NCBI RefSeq assembly: GCF_024171725.1
Contig: NZ_JAMTCG010000003.1
Location: 496,001-560,000, forward strand
Reading direction: 5' to 3'
Length of the DNA: 64,000 nucleotides
DNA from: Williamsia serinedens
GTDB taxonomy: Bacteria; Actinomycetota; Actinomycetes; Mycobacteriales; Mycobacteriaceae
Shown: positions 8,715 to 19,636 of the stretch, piece by piece
Layout: every line of letters begins with the position of its first letter
Position numbering within the stretch: the first letter of the stretch is position 1
Translations under genes and position numbers: made by a program
Notes under the pieces: model-generated
Databases searched by the model: none
What the model was told of the DNA's origin: nothing
What the model saw: only the letters and a program-made list of their open reading frames with translations

Positions 8715-9770
8715 TCAGGCCACCGCACTCACCTGCGCCATCACGTCGAACTCCAGCGCATCGGCGGCGGCGACGTAGACGTCCTGGGCGAGGTGTCGGC
8801 CGTCGAAGACGACGTCGCCGCGGGGACTGACGTACCGGAAACCCTCGGCGGCAACACGATTGATCGCGAGCCCGTTTAGACAGCCTGCGCGGCGGGCCAG
8901 TTCGACGAGCAGTCGGATGCCCTCGTAACAGGACTCACCCGGCGACGTCAGGGGCGGCGCACTCGTCCCGAGCCTGCCGAAGTACCGTCCGCTCAACTCC
9001 AAGCCGTCCGGACTCGCCAGGTTCTCGAAGAACCCGGCCGTCGAGTACAGACCACGGGTCGCGCCGGCACCCGATGCGAGCAGCATGTTCTCGTCCATCA
9101 GCGGCCCCAGCCGCACGCACCGGTCGGCGAGTCCGCGCCGAGCGAACGCCCGGTTGAACGCGACCGCGTCCGAGCCGAGCAGCAGAACGAGCACGCCGTC
9201 GACCTCGGCGCGGTCGACGGCGTCGAGAACGGGACCGAACCGCGACGTGCCCAACGGGACGAAGGTCGTCGACGCCACCTCGAGGACACGGGATCGGCGT
9301 GCAGCCCGTCGCACACGCGCCTCGGTGCGTCGCGGCCAGATGTAGTCGCTCCCGACGACGGCCCACCGCCGGACACCGAGTTGCTCGCCGAGCCATCCCA
9401 TCGCCGGTAGCACGTGACAGTCGGGGGTCTCCCCGGTGAGGAACACGCCCTCGGTGGACTCGCCGCCCTCGTAGGTCGCGGTGTAGACGTAGGGCACCGA
9501 CGGCGTCCGTGCGGCGACCACCGCCTTCCGGACAGACGAGTTGTGCCAGCCGACCAGGGCGTCGACGGCGCCGTCGCGGCACAGAGCGGTGACCTTCCGG
9601 GCAACGACTTCCGGCGATGCGCCGCCGTCGACCACGGTGACCGCGATCGGCTCGCCGAGGAGTCCGTCGGCCTCGTTCAGTTCGTCGACCGCGACCTGGA
9701 CCGCTGCAGCGCACGATGGCCCGAAGATCCCGGACGGCCCACTCTGCGGGATCACCACACCCACGCGCAT
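8715..9770 (-). CDS. amiC: AmiC-like amide-binding regulatory protein
   Basis: 351-residue periplasmic-binding-protein fold without a signal peptide, so it should stay in the cytoplasm, as AmiC does. It opens with MRVGVVIPQSGPSGIFG and contains VGSDYIWPRR, matching the GSDYIYPR segment of Pseudomonas AmiC, and an ATYEGGES loop like AmiC's PTPYEG. In Pseudomonas, AmiC senses short amides and controls the antiterminator AmiR; mycobacterial acetamidase loci also carry an AmiC. Here it is the last gene of the amiB-like/marR/amiC unit, divergent from amiE, and probably signals amide availability. No AmiR/ANTAR partner is present. Confidence 0.8.
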   Translation of the reverse strand: MRVGVVIPQSGPSGIFGPSCAAAVQVAVDELNEADGLLGEPIAVTVVDGGASPEVVARKVTALCRDGAVDALVGWHNSSVRKAVVAARTPSVPYVYTATYEGGESTEGVFLTGETPDCHVLPAMGWLGEQLGVRRWAVVGSDYIWPRRTEARVRRAARRSRVLEVASTTFVPLGTSRFGPVLDAVDRAEVDGVLVLLLGSDAVAFNRAFARRGLADRCVRLGPLMDENMLLASGAGATRGLYSTAGFFENLASPDGLELSGRYFGRLGTSAPPLTSPGESCYEGIRLLVELARRAGCLNGLAINRVAAEGFRYVSPRGDVVFDGRHLAQDVYVAAADALEFDVMAQVSAVA

Positions 9771-9823
9771 CGCGTCACCGCCGTCTGTCGTCGAGAATCT
9801 CGCCCCAGGGTGGCACCGGCCGA

Positions 9824-10276
9824 TTACGTCGACGTTTCGTCGACGAGAGCGCCTCTGGTCCCGTGGGCGAGATGGATCAGCCCGTCACCGAGGGCGAGGA
9901 ACCGCGCTGATCCGATCTCGGCGGCGATCGTCGCGTCGACACGGCTCACCTCCTCGAGGGCCGGGGCGACCGTCGCTGCACCGTGGGCGCTCAGGAACAC
10001 GACGACCCGCCGCTTGTCCGTGGGGTCGGCGCGTCGGTAGACCAGCGCCCGGTCGGCGAGGGTGTCGATCGCGCGGGTGGCCCCGGCCGGCGACAGCACG
10101 GACAGTCGCGCGAGGTCACTCATCGTGATCCCGGTGGTGGTGCTGAGCGTCACCAGGACGCGCCACTGATCGGCGGTCACGCCGAGGTCGTCGAGGATCG
10201 GCGCCATCCGCTCGTCGACGGCGCGGCTCGCGCGGGCGAGGAGCATCCCCAGCGGCGGGGTGTCGTCGCTGGTCAC
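9824..10276 (-). CDS. MarR-family transcriptional regulator
   Basis: 150 residues starting at GTG 10276, which overlaps the stop of the upstream AAA ATPase gene by 4 bases. The winged-helix core is visible: LGVTADQWRVLVTLS, then the recognition region MSDLARLSVLSPAGATRAID, and the wing with RADPTDKRRVVVFLS (the DxRxxxV wing signature). MarR proteins bind as dimers to short inverted repeats and are released by small ligands. Its position in the amidase locus recalls AmiA, the MarR-like repressor of mycobacterial acetamidase. A candidate operator is the inverted repeat at 11413-11428. Confidence 0.88.
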   Translation of the reverse strand: MTSDDTPPLGMLLARASRAVDERMAPILDDLGVTADQWRVLVTLSTTTGITMSDLARLSVLSPAGATRAIDTLADRALVYRRADPTDKRRVVVFLSAHGAATVAPALEEVSRVDATIAAEIGSARFLALGDGLIHLAHGTRGALVDETST

Positions 10277-11304
10277 GATGCGCCGCCGCCCATGACGGCG
10301 ACGGCGACCTCGCCGTCCACGACGTCGACGAGCAACCGCCGGGGCGGATCGCCGCGGGTGTCGGCGAGCACGGCGGCGATCGGCGCGACGAGGTGCACGC
10401 GCAGCGCGCGGTGCAGGGCGCGGACCCCGTAGCGGATGTCGAACGCCCGACGCAGCAGCTCGTCCCGTGCGGATTCGGTGACGACACAATCGATCCCGCG
10501 ATCGGCCACGGTCGCGATCAGACGGTCGATCTCCCGGTCCACGACCGTGCGCGCCGTGCCCCGGTCGACGGAGTCGAACACGACGATCTCGTCGAACCGG
10601 TTGAGCAGTTCCGGGTCGAAGAAGGACCGCACGCGGTCGAGCACGACGTCGCGCGGACCGCGGCGGCGCACAGCCGCGGCCACGCGGCGCACCGACTGCC
10701 GTTGCAGGTCGTGGACCTCCCGCGAACCGAGATTGGACGTCAGGAGGACGATCGCGTTGCGGAAGTCGATGGTCGTCGTACCCGACGCGAGGCGCAGTCG
10801 TCCGGTGTCGAGGATCTGCAGCAGCGCACGCAGCACGGTGGGATGGGCCTTCTCGACCTCGTCGAAGAGGACGACGCCCGGGCGACTCGCGCTGCCCTCC
10901 ACCGTGTCGCGGTCGAACAGGGAGAACTGCTCCTTGGAACCCGCGTAGCCGGGGGGCGCTCCCGACAGCGCCGCCGCGTAGTGCTCCTGGGCGAGCGAGT
11001 TCATGTCGATGCGGCACAGGCTGTCGACGTCGCCACGGACGTGCCGCGCGACCTGCCGGGCCAGCTCGGTCTTCCCGACACCGGTGGGTCCGACGAGCAG
11101 CAGGGATGCGATCGGACGGTAGGGGTCTCGCAGGCCGACGGCGGCGATGGTGAGCGCCCGGACGACCGCGTCGACGGCCTGCGGCTGGCCGACGATCGCC
11201 CCTCCCAGCCCGGTGCGGAGGTCCTCCGGTGACCGCAGGTCGCCGAGCCGGAACCCCGTCCCCGCGGACAGCTCCTGAAAGCGCTGCGTGGCGAAGCCGG
11301 ACAT
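10273..11304 (-). CDS. amiB: AmiB-like AAA+ ATPase (ClpB/ClpX-type)
   Basis: 343 residues from ATG 11304, preceded by a strong AGGAGG site; upstream in-frame codons are not needed. It has a single AAA+ module: Walker A GPTGVGKT (72-79), Walker B VVLFDEVEKAH (144-154), a sensor-1 region LLTSNLG and an arginine-finger-type LLNRFDEIVVF, all like the second ATPase domain of Clp chaperones. AmiB of the Pseudomonas amidase operon is the same kind of truncated Clp protein, of unclear function. The neighbours (marR, amiC, divergent amiE) support the assignment. Confidence 0.83.
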   Translation of the reverse strand: MSGFATQRFQELSAGTGFRLGDLRSPEDLRTGLGGAIVGQPQAVDAVVRALTIAAVGLRDPYRPIASLLLVGPTGVGKTELARQVARHVRGDVDSLCRIDMNSLAQEHYAAALSGAPPGYAGSKEQFSLFDRDTVEGSASRPGVVLFDEVEKAHPTVLRALLQILDTGRLRLASGTTTIDFRNAIVLLTSNLGSREVHDLQRQSVRRVAAAVRRRGPRDVVLDRVRSFFDPELLNRFDEIVVFDSVDRGTARTVVDREIDRLIATVADRGIDCVVTESARDELLRRAFDIRYGVRALHRALRVHLVAPIAAVLADTRGDPPRRLLVDVVDGEVAVAVMGGGAS

Positions 11305-11412
11305 GCTGCCTCCTCTCGTTCCAGATGAAAGTACACCCCGGGCCCGGTCGTCATGAGGTGTCAACCGGAATGCAACACGCTGGTCATCGCGGGACAGCTA
11401 GCGTGGGCATAC

Positions 11413-11428
11413 GCTTCCGAATGGAAGC
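11413..11428. promoter_or_regulatory. inverted repeat in amiE promoter region, candidate MarR operator
   Basis: Perfect 6-base arms GCTTCC and GGAAGC around a GAAT spacer, between the divergent amiB and amiE starts and just upstream of the amiE Shine-Dalgarno AGGAGG (11442-11447). Size and symmetry suit a MarR dimer. Binding by the nearby MarR protein is inferred. Confidence 0.45.
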
Positions 11429-11451
11429 ATCACATCCGATCAGGAGGCATC

Positions 11452-12489
11452 ATGCGCCACGGAGACATCTCGTCCAGCCCCGACACCGTCGGCGTCGCGG
11501 TGGTCAACTACAAGATGCCGCGACTGCACACCCGCGACGAGGTGATCGCGAATGCGAAGAAGATCGCCGAGATGGTGGTCGGGATGAAGAGCGGCCTGCC
11601 GGGCATGGACCTCGTCGTGTTCCCGGAGTATTCGACGCAGGGCATCATGTACGACCCCGACGAGATGTATGCGACGGCGTCGGTGATCCCCGGCGACGAG
11701 ACCGACATCTTCTCCGCCGCCTGCCGGCAGGCCAAGACGTGGGGCGTCTTCTCGATCACCGGTGAGCGGCACGAGGACCACCCGAACAAGCCGCCCTACA
11801 ACACCCTCGTCCTCATCGACGACCAGGGCGAGATCCGGCAGAAGTACCGGAAGATCCTGCCGTGGACGCCGATCGAGGGCTGGTACCCGGGCGGACAGAC
11901 CTACGTCACCGACGGGCCGAAGGGCCTGAAGATCTCGCTGATCATCTGCGACGACGGCAACTACCCCGAGATCTGGCGCGACTGCGCGATGAAGGGCGCC
12001 GAGCTCGTCGTCCGGCCGCAGGGCTACATGTACCCGGCCAAGGAGCAGCAGGTGCTGATGGCGAAAGCGATGGCGTGGGCGAACAACTGCTACGTCGCTG
12101 TCGCCAACGCGACCGGGTGGGACGGCGTCTACTCGTACTTCGGTCACAGCGCGATCATCGGGTTCGACGGGCGCACGCTCGGCGAGTGCGGCGAGGAGGA
12201 GTACGGCGTGCAATACGCTCAGCTGTCGCTCTCGACGATCCGCGACGCCCGGGCGAACGACCAGTCGCAGAACCACCTGTTCAAACTCCTCCACCGTGGC
12301 TACACCGGCGTGCTGGCCGGCGGCGACGGCGACAAGGGGATCGCGGAGTGCCCCTTCGACTTCTACCGGAACTGGGTCAACGACGCCGAGGCGACGCAGC
12401 GCGAGGTCGAGAAGATCACCCGCGAGACCATCGGTGTCGCCGACTGCCCCGTCGGTGACCTGCCGACCGAGAAGGTGATGGAGGCCTGA
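11452..12489 (+). CDS. amiE: aliphatic amidase (acylamide amidohydrolase)
   Basis: 345 residues, nearly colinear with Pseudomonas AmiE (346 residues). It hydrolyses short aliphatic amides such as acetamide and propionamide to the acid and ammonia. The nitrilase-superfamily catalytic triad is in place: Glu59 (VVFPEYS), Lys134 (KYRKILPW) and Cys166 ([11 protein letters not shown]). The start MRHGDISSS is the canonical one and has AGGAGG 5 bases upstream. It is divergent from amiB-marR-amiC, which probably regulate it. The usual amide channel gene amiS is missing here. A strong hairpin follows at 12499-12530. Confidence 0.96.
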   Translation: MRHGDISSSPDTVGVAVVNYKMPRLHTRDEVIANAKKIAEMVVGMKSGLPGMDLVVFPEYSTQGIMYDPDEMYATASVIPGDETDIFSAACRQAKTWGVFSITGERHEDHPNKPPYNTLVLIDDQGEIRQKYRKILPWTPIEGWYPGGQTYVTDGPKGLKISLIICDDGNYPEIWRDCAMKGAELVVRPQGYMYPAKEQQVLMAKAMAWANNCYVAVANATGWDGVYSYFGHSAIIGFDGRTLGECGEEEYGVQYAQLSLSTIRDARANDQSQNHLFKLLHRGYTGVLAGGDGDKGIAECPFDFYRNWVNDAEATQREVEKITRETIGVADCPVGDLPTEKVMEA

Positions 12490-12498
12490 GACGCGACC

Positions 12499-12530
12499 GT
12501 GCCCGGCCGACGTCGCGGTCGACCGGGCAC
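12499..12530. terminator. bidirectional hairpin between amiE and hemophore-like gene
   Basis: Arms GTGCCCGG (12499-12506) and CCGGGCAC (12523-12530), extended by an inner CGAC/GTCG pair. It lies 10 bases after the amiE stop and 19 bases before the convergent gene's stop. There is no U-tract, as is common in actinobacteria. Confidence 0.65.
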
Positions 12531-12548
12531 GGCGGGCAGTCCCCCAGC

Positions 12549-12911
12549 TCACCTGCGCTTCGGGTGGCACGCCTGGCGGTAGTCCCGGATCGGCGTGCGC
12601 GCCTGGCGGAGTTCCTTGAACTCCTCGCGGTGGGTCGTTCGGAACTCCTTCAGCTCCGCGCGCCGCTGGTTCTTCGGCAGCGTCCGCAGATGCGCGAGCT
12701 CGGCGGCCAGGTCGGGATGACGAGCCAGCACACCGGCGATCGCGGGCGCGGCCTGGGCGACGGCGGCCGCACGGGCCTGCGGCGAGCACTGGATCGGCGC
12801 GGCGGACGCGGTGGCCGCGGGTACGCCGGCGGCGAGGCCGATACCCACCGTCACTGCGGCGGCGGCACCGATCCGTCGTGTCCAGCGGGCGGGGTGTCGG
12901 GTGTCGGTCAT
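12549..12911 (-). CDS. secreted hemophore-like protein
   Basis: 120 residues: a signal peptide to about residue 38 (Ala-rich, ending ATASAAP), then a small all-helical mature domain of about 80 residues with one Cys near each end (C42 and about C115), probably disulfide-linked. Size, topology, the helical ARHPDLAAELAHLR segment and the two terminal cysteines resemble the Rv0203-type hemophore-related family that carries haem across the mycobacterial envelope. Haem ligands (Tyr/His) cannot be assigned with confidence; the only Tyr is near the C-terminus. A generic secreted helical protein is the alternative. Confidence 0.5.
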   Translation of the reverse strand: MTDTRHPARWTRRIGAAAAVTVGIGLAAGVPAATASAAPIQCSPQARAAAVAQAAPAIAGVLARHPDLAAELAHLRTLPKNQRRAELKEFRTTHREEFKELRQARTPIRDYRQACHPKRR

Positions 12912-13075
12912 GGTCTCTCCTCACGGGATGCAACGGTCATGCGCCTGTGACTGTGGGACGGGAGTCTGAGCGCAATCTGAGAGTCGCAGCACGAGACCGG
13001 CATCCCTCAGCGGACTTTCAGGTGCCGCCGGACCATTCGGACGAAACGGATTCCGACAGTCGACCCGCACACGAG

Positions 13076-13111
13076 GAACGCCCCGCGAACCACATGGTTC
13101 GCGGGGCGTTC
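13076..13111. terminator. terminator hairpin downstream of katG
   Basis: Perfect 16-base stem (GAACGCCCCGCGAACC, 13076-13091, with its complement at 13096-13111) and ACAT loop, 32 bases past the katG stop on the minus strand. Confidence 0.8.
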
Positions 13112-13142
13112 GCATCAGGCTGAGGACTCAGCCGTCACGACC

Positions 13143-15425
<2,283 letters not shown>

Positions 15426-15863
15426 TCACGGCTGCGATCGAAGCGTGGACGTGCAGTCGGGGCAGGTGCCCCAGTAGATGACCTCGGCCTCGTCGATGAC
15501 GAAGCCGTTGTCGTCCGATGCGTGCAGACAGGGAGCCTCCCCGACGGCGCAGTCGACGTCGGCGATGGCCCCACACACCCGGCACACGACGTGATGGTGG
15601 TTGTCCCCCACGCGCGACTCGTACCGGGCGACCGATCCCGTGGGCTGGATCTTGCGGACGAGCCCGGACGCGGTGAGCGCGCCGAGCACGTCGTACACGG
15701 CCTGTCGCGAGACGTCGGGCAGGGTCTCGCGCACGGCCGTGAAGATGGAATCGGTGTCGGCGTGCGGGTGTGCGTCGACGACGTCGAGCACCGCCACCCG
15801 CGGGCGGGTGACACGGAGCGACGCCGAGCGCAACTGCTGCTCCGCATCTCCTCGGACTGTCAC
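15426..15863 (-). CDS. furA: FurA-type peroxide-responsive repressor
   Basis: About 145 residues of the Fur family, very similar in layout to mycobacterial FurA, the repressor of furA-katG. The winged-helix domain (LRVTRPRVAVLDVVDAHPHA, then DVSRQAVYDVLGALTASGLV) is followed by the metal-binding/dimer domain with HHHVVCRVCGAI and a C-terminal GTCPDC zinc-site cysteine pair. I chose GTG 15863 because a candidate promoter places the transcription start there, which would make a leaderless mRNA, and because the resulting N-terminus fits FurA length. GTG 15872 is the alternative, adding three residues. Confidence 0.92.
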   Translation of the reverse strand: MTVRGDAEQQLRSASLRVTRPRVAVLDVVDAHPHADTDSIFTAVRETLPDVSRQAVYDVLGALTASGLVRKIQPTGSVARYESRVGDNHHHVVCRVCGAIADVDCAVGEAPCLHASDDNGFVIDEAEVIYWGTCPDCTSTLRSQP

Positions 15864-15870
15864 CCCGCTC

Positions 15871-15898
15871 ACTATTCCACTTTTCTGGACTGAGTCAA
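15871..15898 (-). promoter_or_regulatory. candidate furA-katG promoter and FurA operator
   Basis: AT-rich island on the minus strand with a -35-like TTGACT (15898-15893), a 16-base spacer and a -10-like AATAGT (15876-15871). The predicted start site falls at about 15864, on or next to the GTG at 15863. In mycobacteria, FurA binds an AT-rich site just upstream of furA; the same role is inferred here. Confidence 0.5.
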
Positions 15899-15926
15899 GA
15901 GTTGGCGAGGGCAGCCTGGCCTGACG

Positions 15927-18900
15927 TCAGCCCGCCAGGTGACCCCATGCCGACTCGAGGTCGCGCCAGGTGCCGGTCGCCGCGATCGCGCCGTCGACGA
16001 GAACCATCACCCGGTCGGCCTGGGCGAGGGCGGCGCGTTTGCTGGTCGCGCCGAGTACCGCGGTCCCGCGCTCCCGCAGTGACCGCCACAGCTCGACCTC
16101 GGTGGCGGCGTCGAGCGCCGACGAGACATCGTCGGCGAGCAGCAGTTCCGGCTCGCTGGCCAGTGCTCGCGCCAACGCCAACCGTTGCACCTGTCCCCCG
16201 GACAGGCGCACCCCGCGGTGACCGATCACCGCGTCGACACCGCCGGCTGCGGCGACGTCGGGGGCGAGCCGCGCGTCGTCGACAGCGCTGTCGATCCGAC
16301 GGTCGTGGTCGACGCGGATGTTCTCCGCGAACGTCCCCGACAGGACCCTCGGGACCTGTGCGACGTGGGCCACCTGACCGGGGCGCAGGAACGTCTGCGT
16401 GTCGTGGACGGGCTCACCGTTCCAGCGGATCTCACCGCGATGGTCGATGAGACCGGCCAACGCGGACAGCAGGCTCGACTTGCCCGACCCCACCTGCCCG
16501 AGCAGCAGCACCAGCTCGCCCGCGTCGACGTGGAGGTCGATGTGGGCGGCGCCGATGGTCCCGTCGGCGTGGACGGCGTCGAGCCCGCGCACCGACAACT
16601 GCTGCAGCGGGACGCGCGTGGGCGACTCCGGTGCGGGTGAGGTGCCGTCGAGCAGGTCGACCGCACGCGGGACTGCCATCAGGTCCCGACCGCCCGCGAA
16701 CCGGGCGGTGGCCTTCTGCCACGCCCGGGTACCCGGGGCGTCGGTGATGACGGCACCGGCCACCCGGCCGAACCAGTCGAAGCCGATGACCGAGCCCGAC
16801 ACCAGCAGCGCGGTCGCGAGACCCCACCCGCCGGCGAGGAACACCGCCCACGCCGCGACGACTCCGGCGTAAACGAGCACCACCGGCACACCGATGAGGA
16901 TCGACTGGATCCGGTGCTCACGGACCGCGGCGTCGACGCGGCCGCCGTCGGTGCGGATGAGGTGCGCGTGGGCGTCGCGAGTGGCCGCGGCGAGCTTGAT
17001 GGTGCGGGCGCTTTCCAGGACCGACACCAGCGATCGCCCGAACGCGGCGCGGGTCGCCGACGCGGCAGCGGCCGACCGTCCGGCGAACGGCCGCCCGACC
17101 GCCGACGCGAGCGCTGCGGCGACCATCACGACCATGAGCACCCCGCCGGCCAGGACGCTGCCCGCGATCACCGTCGTCACGACGACGACGATCAGGCCGT
17201 TGACGACGTCGACCCAGCGGTCGGCGTAGCGGATGAAGCGGTCGGCGTCGAGGGTGCGGGCGACGATCTCACCGGGCGGCGTCCGCGGCAGTCGATGCTG
17301 CTCGGTCTGCGCCAGCAACACCGACGTGCGCACCCGCAGCAGGCCGTCGGCCCACCAGCGGGTGTACCGGCGGATCGCGACGGCCAGCACGAACGGGGAC
17401 AGCAGCAGGCTGGCCACGACGCCGCCGAGAAGCCACACCGACACCTCGCCGCGACCGGCTTCGGCCACGACGTGACCCCACAGTGCCGCCGTCACCGCGC
17501 CGAACGCCCCGGTGAGAGCGGCGACGAGGAACATCGCTGCGCCGAGCAGACCCCACTCGGGGTGGACGCGCAGCAGCGACAGCACGCCGCGGCCGAGACC
17601 CGGTCCGGTGCGGACCGTCGGCGTCGGCGGCGGATCGCCCTGTCGCCGAACGGCTCCCACCGCACCCGACGACGCCTCCGACACCTCGCCCGTCGGCTGT
17701 GTCGCCGCGGCGTCGAGCAGTGTGCGGAACGGACCCGGACGCTGCGCGAGCGCCGACTGCGGGCCGTGGTCGATGAGCCGACCCCGATCGAGCACGGCGA
17801 CCGTGTCGGCGCGGGCGACCGTCGTCAGGCGGTGCGCGATGAGCAGACCGGTGCGACGGGCGAGCAGCCGGTCGGCGGCGCGCACCACCCGCGCCTCGGT
17901 CAGCGGGTCCATCCGCGCGGTCGCCTCGTCGAGGACGACGATTCGGACGTCGCGGACCAGCAGCCGCGCGAAGGCGACGAGCTGCTCCTCCCCCGCCGAC
18001 AGTGTGGTGCCGCCGGGACCGAGCGGGGTGTCGAGTCCGTCGGGCAGTCCCGCCACCCAGTCGGTGAGTTGCAGGTCGGCGACGGCGGCCGCGATGCGGT
18101 CGCGCGGAGTGTCGCCGAACAGTGCGATGTTCTGCGCGAGCGTTCCCGCGACGATCTCCGTTTTCTGGGTGACCACCCCAACCGCTGCCCGTAGGCCCTG
18201 CAGGTCGAGGTCGACGACGTCGACGCCACCGATGCGGACCGACCCCCGCGACGGGTCGACGGCGCGCGAGATCAACGCGGCGAGTGTGGACTTGCCGGAT
18301 CCGGTGCGCCCGACGAGCGCGCAGGTGGTCCCTGCGGCGACGTGGAGGTCGATGCCGGACAACGCGAAGGTGCCCTCGTCGTAGGCGAACTCGAGGTCGG
18401 TGATGTCGACGTCGAGCGGGCCGTCGGGCAGCGACAACCCGCCGACCGGCTCCGGTGGCGACGCCAGCAACTGCCGGAGACGGACCACGGCACCCATCCC
18501 GGCCTGTAGGTCGGGCAGATGTCGGGCCAGCTGGTTGATCTGCCCCACGAACGTCGTCGACACCAGGAAGAGGGTGACCAGCGAACCGACCTCGAGGCGT
18601 CCGCCGGCGACCAGCAGCGCACCGGCCACCGCGATCATCGCCATCAGCAGATGCAGCAGCAGCCCGGCGCGCACCGTCATCCGCGCCTGGATCCGCACCA
18701 CCGTGAGGAAGGCGCGGTGCACTGCCGCGGCCAGCTCGCCGTTGCGTCGCAGGACGAACGCCTGACCGAGGCTGGTCCGCAAGTCGTCGCGGGCGGCGAT
18801 GCCCTCCTCCAGCGCGGCGGCGTGGTCGGTCCACGCCATCTCCTCGACGACCTTGCGATCGGTGAGGACACCGAGCAGCGGCCGGATCGACAGCAGCACG

Positions 18901-19433
18901 GCCGACGCGACGATCGGGAACAGCAGCCAGGCGGGCCACCATGTGAGGCCCGCGACGATCCACATCGGGACGACCAGGACGACGGTCCGCAGCGCGTCCC
19001 ACAGCTGCAGACGCACCAGCGTCCCGACCTCGTGGGTGTCGTCGTCGACGCGGTCGAGGATCTCGCCGACCGCCGTCTCCGACAACACCGCCAACGGCTG
19101 CCCGAGCGCGGCCGTCAGGAGGTCCTCCCGCAGCGCACCCTCGGCGCGGTCGGAGACGGTCGCCCACACCGTGCGCCCGAGCGCGTCGAGCACAGCGGAC
19201 CCGATGAGCGTCACGCCGAGAACGAGGACGAGTGACAGCGTCGGACCGTCGGCCACGCGCCCGACGACGACGGTGCCCACCGCTTCCGACACCGACGCGA
19301 CGACGAGCAGCACGAGCGCGATCGCCGTCGCCCGGGAGCGCATCCGACGCCAGTCGACGGTGGCCCGGGGATCGTCGGCATGCGCCACCGACGCACGGCT
19401 CAGCGTGCGTTCCGGGGCGGGTGCGAGGGACAT
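15927..19433 (-). CDS. single-chain ABC exporter with two fused half-transporters
   Basis: 1168 residues from ATG 19433: TMD1-NBD1-TMD2-NBD2, a full-length export-type ABC transporter. NBD1 has Walker A GRTGSGKS (375-382), catalytic Glu503 (VVLDEA) and switch His534, but a degenerate signature LSAGE (478-482). NBD2 has Walker A GQVGSGKSS (979-987) and a canonical LSGGQ (1077-1081), but Asp1102 replaces the catalytic Glu and no His sits at the H-loop (LGATSKRA). So one composite ATP site should hydrolyse and the other should only bind, as in asymmetric heterodimeric exporters. Substrate unknown (drug, lipid or peptide). An in-frame extension to 19520 is unlikely to be translated. Confidence 0.87.
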   Translation of the reverse strand: MSLAPAPERTLSRASVAHADDPRATVDWRRMRSRATAIALVLLVVASVSEAVGTVVVGRVADGPTLSLVLVLGVTLIGSAVLDALGRTVWATVSDRAEGALREDLLTAALGQPLAVLSETAVGEILDRVDDDTHEVGTLVRLQLWDALRTVVLVVPMWIVAGLTWWPAWLLFPIVASAVLLSIRPLLGVLTDRKVVEEMAWTDHAAALEEGIAARDDLRTSLGQAFVLRRNGELAAAVHRAFLTVVRIQARMTVRAGLLLHLLMAMIAVAGALLVAGGRLEVGSLVTLFLVSTTFVGQINQLARHLPDLQAGMGAVVRLRQLLASPPEPVGGLSLPDGPLDVDITDLEFAYDEGTFALSGIDLHVAAGTTCALVGRTGSGKSTLAALISRAVDPSRGSVRIGGVDVVDLDLQGLRAAVGVVTQKTEIVAGTLAQNIALFGDTPRDRIAAAVADLQLTDWVAGLPDGLDTPLGPGGTTLSAGEEQLVAFARLLVRDVRIVVLDEATARMDPLTEARVVRAADRLLARRTGLLIAHRLTTVARADTVAVLDRGRLIDHGPQSALAQRPGPFRTLLDAAATQPTGEVSEASSGAVGAVRRQGDPPPTPTVRTGPGLGRGVLSLLRVHPEWGLLGAAMFLVAALTGAFGAVTAALWGHVVAEAGRGEVSVWLLGGVVASLLLSPFVLAVAIRRYTRWWADGLLRVRTSVLLAQTEQHRLPRTPPGEIVARTLDADRFIRYADRWVDVVNGLIVVVVTTVIAGSVLAGGVLMVVMVAAALASAVGRPFAGRSAAAASATRAAFGRSLVSVLESARTIKLAAATRDAHAHLIRTDGGRVDAAVREHRIQSILIGVPVVLVYAGVVAAWAVFLAGGWGLATALLVSGSVIGFDWFGRVAGAVITDAPGTRAWQKATARFAGGRDLMAVPRAVDLLDGTSPAPESPTRVPLQQLSVRGLDAVHADGTIGAAHIDLHVDAGELVLLLGQVGSGKSSLLSALAGLIDHRGEIRWNGEPVHDTQTFLRPGQVAHVAQVPRVLSGTFAENIRVDHDRRIDSAVDDARLAPDVAAAGGVDAVIGHRGVRLSGGQVQRLALARALASEPELLLADDVSSALDAATEVELWRSLRERGTAVLGATSKRAALAQADRVMVLVDGAIAATGTWRDLESAWGHLAG

Positions 19434-19559
19434 CGCCACCGACAGTACGCAGGGGCAACGACATCGGGCGACCGGTTTTCCGGGCGCCCTCACCCGACGG
19501 TCGGCGGCCCTGTGAGACACCCGTTACGGGGAGCGCCGCCCCACGTAATCGGACTGTCG

Positions 19560-19571
19560 CGCATGCATGCG
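19560..19571. promoter_or_regulatory. 12-base perfect palindrome upstream of OYE gene
   Basis: CGCATGCATGCG lies 65 bases upstream of the GTG at 19637, in the divergent region between the ABC exporter and the flavin oxidoreductase. Such palindromes are often repressor operators; no cognate regulator is nearby. Confidence 0.25.
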
Positions 19572-19636
19572 GAAATGGGTGCTCGCAGGTGCAGCGGCGC
19601 GCCTGGCGACGCACCCCACTGCCCCAGGAGCCTCCC

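Noticed and set aside
6871-8778. Plus-strand open frame of about 635 codons
   Set aside because: Antisense to the DUF4185 gene, with Arg-rich non-globular product and no motif.
19434-19636. Upstream extensions of the ABC exporter (to 19520) and of the OYE gene (to 19232)
   Set aside because: Neither has a ribosome site or family similarity, whereas the chosen starts do (AGGAG for OYE).
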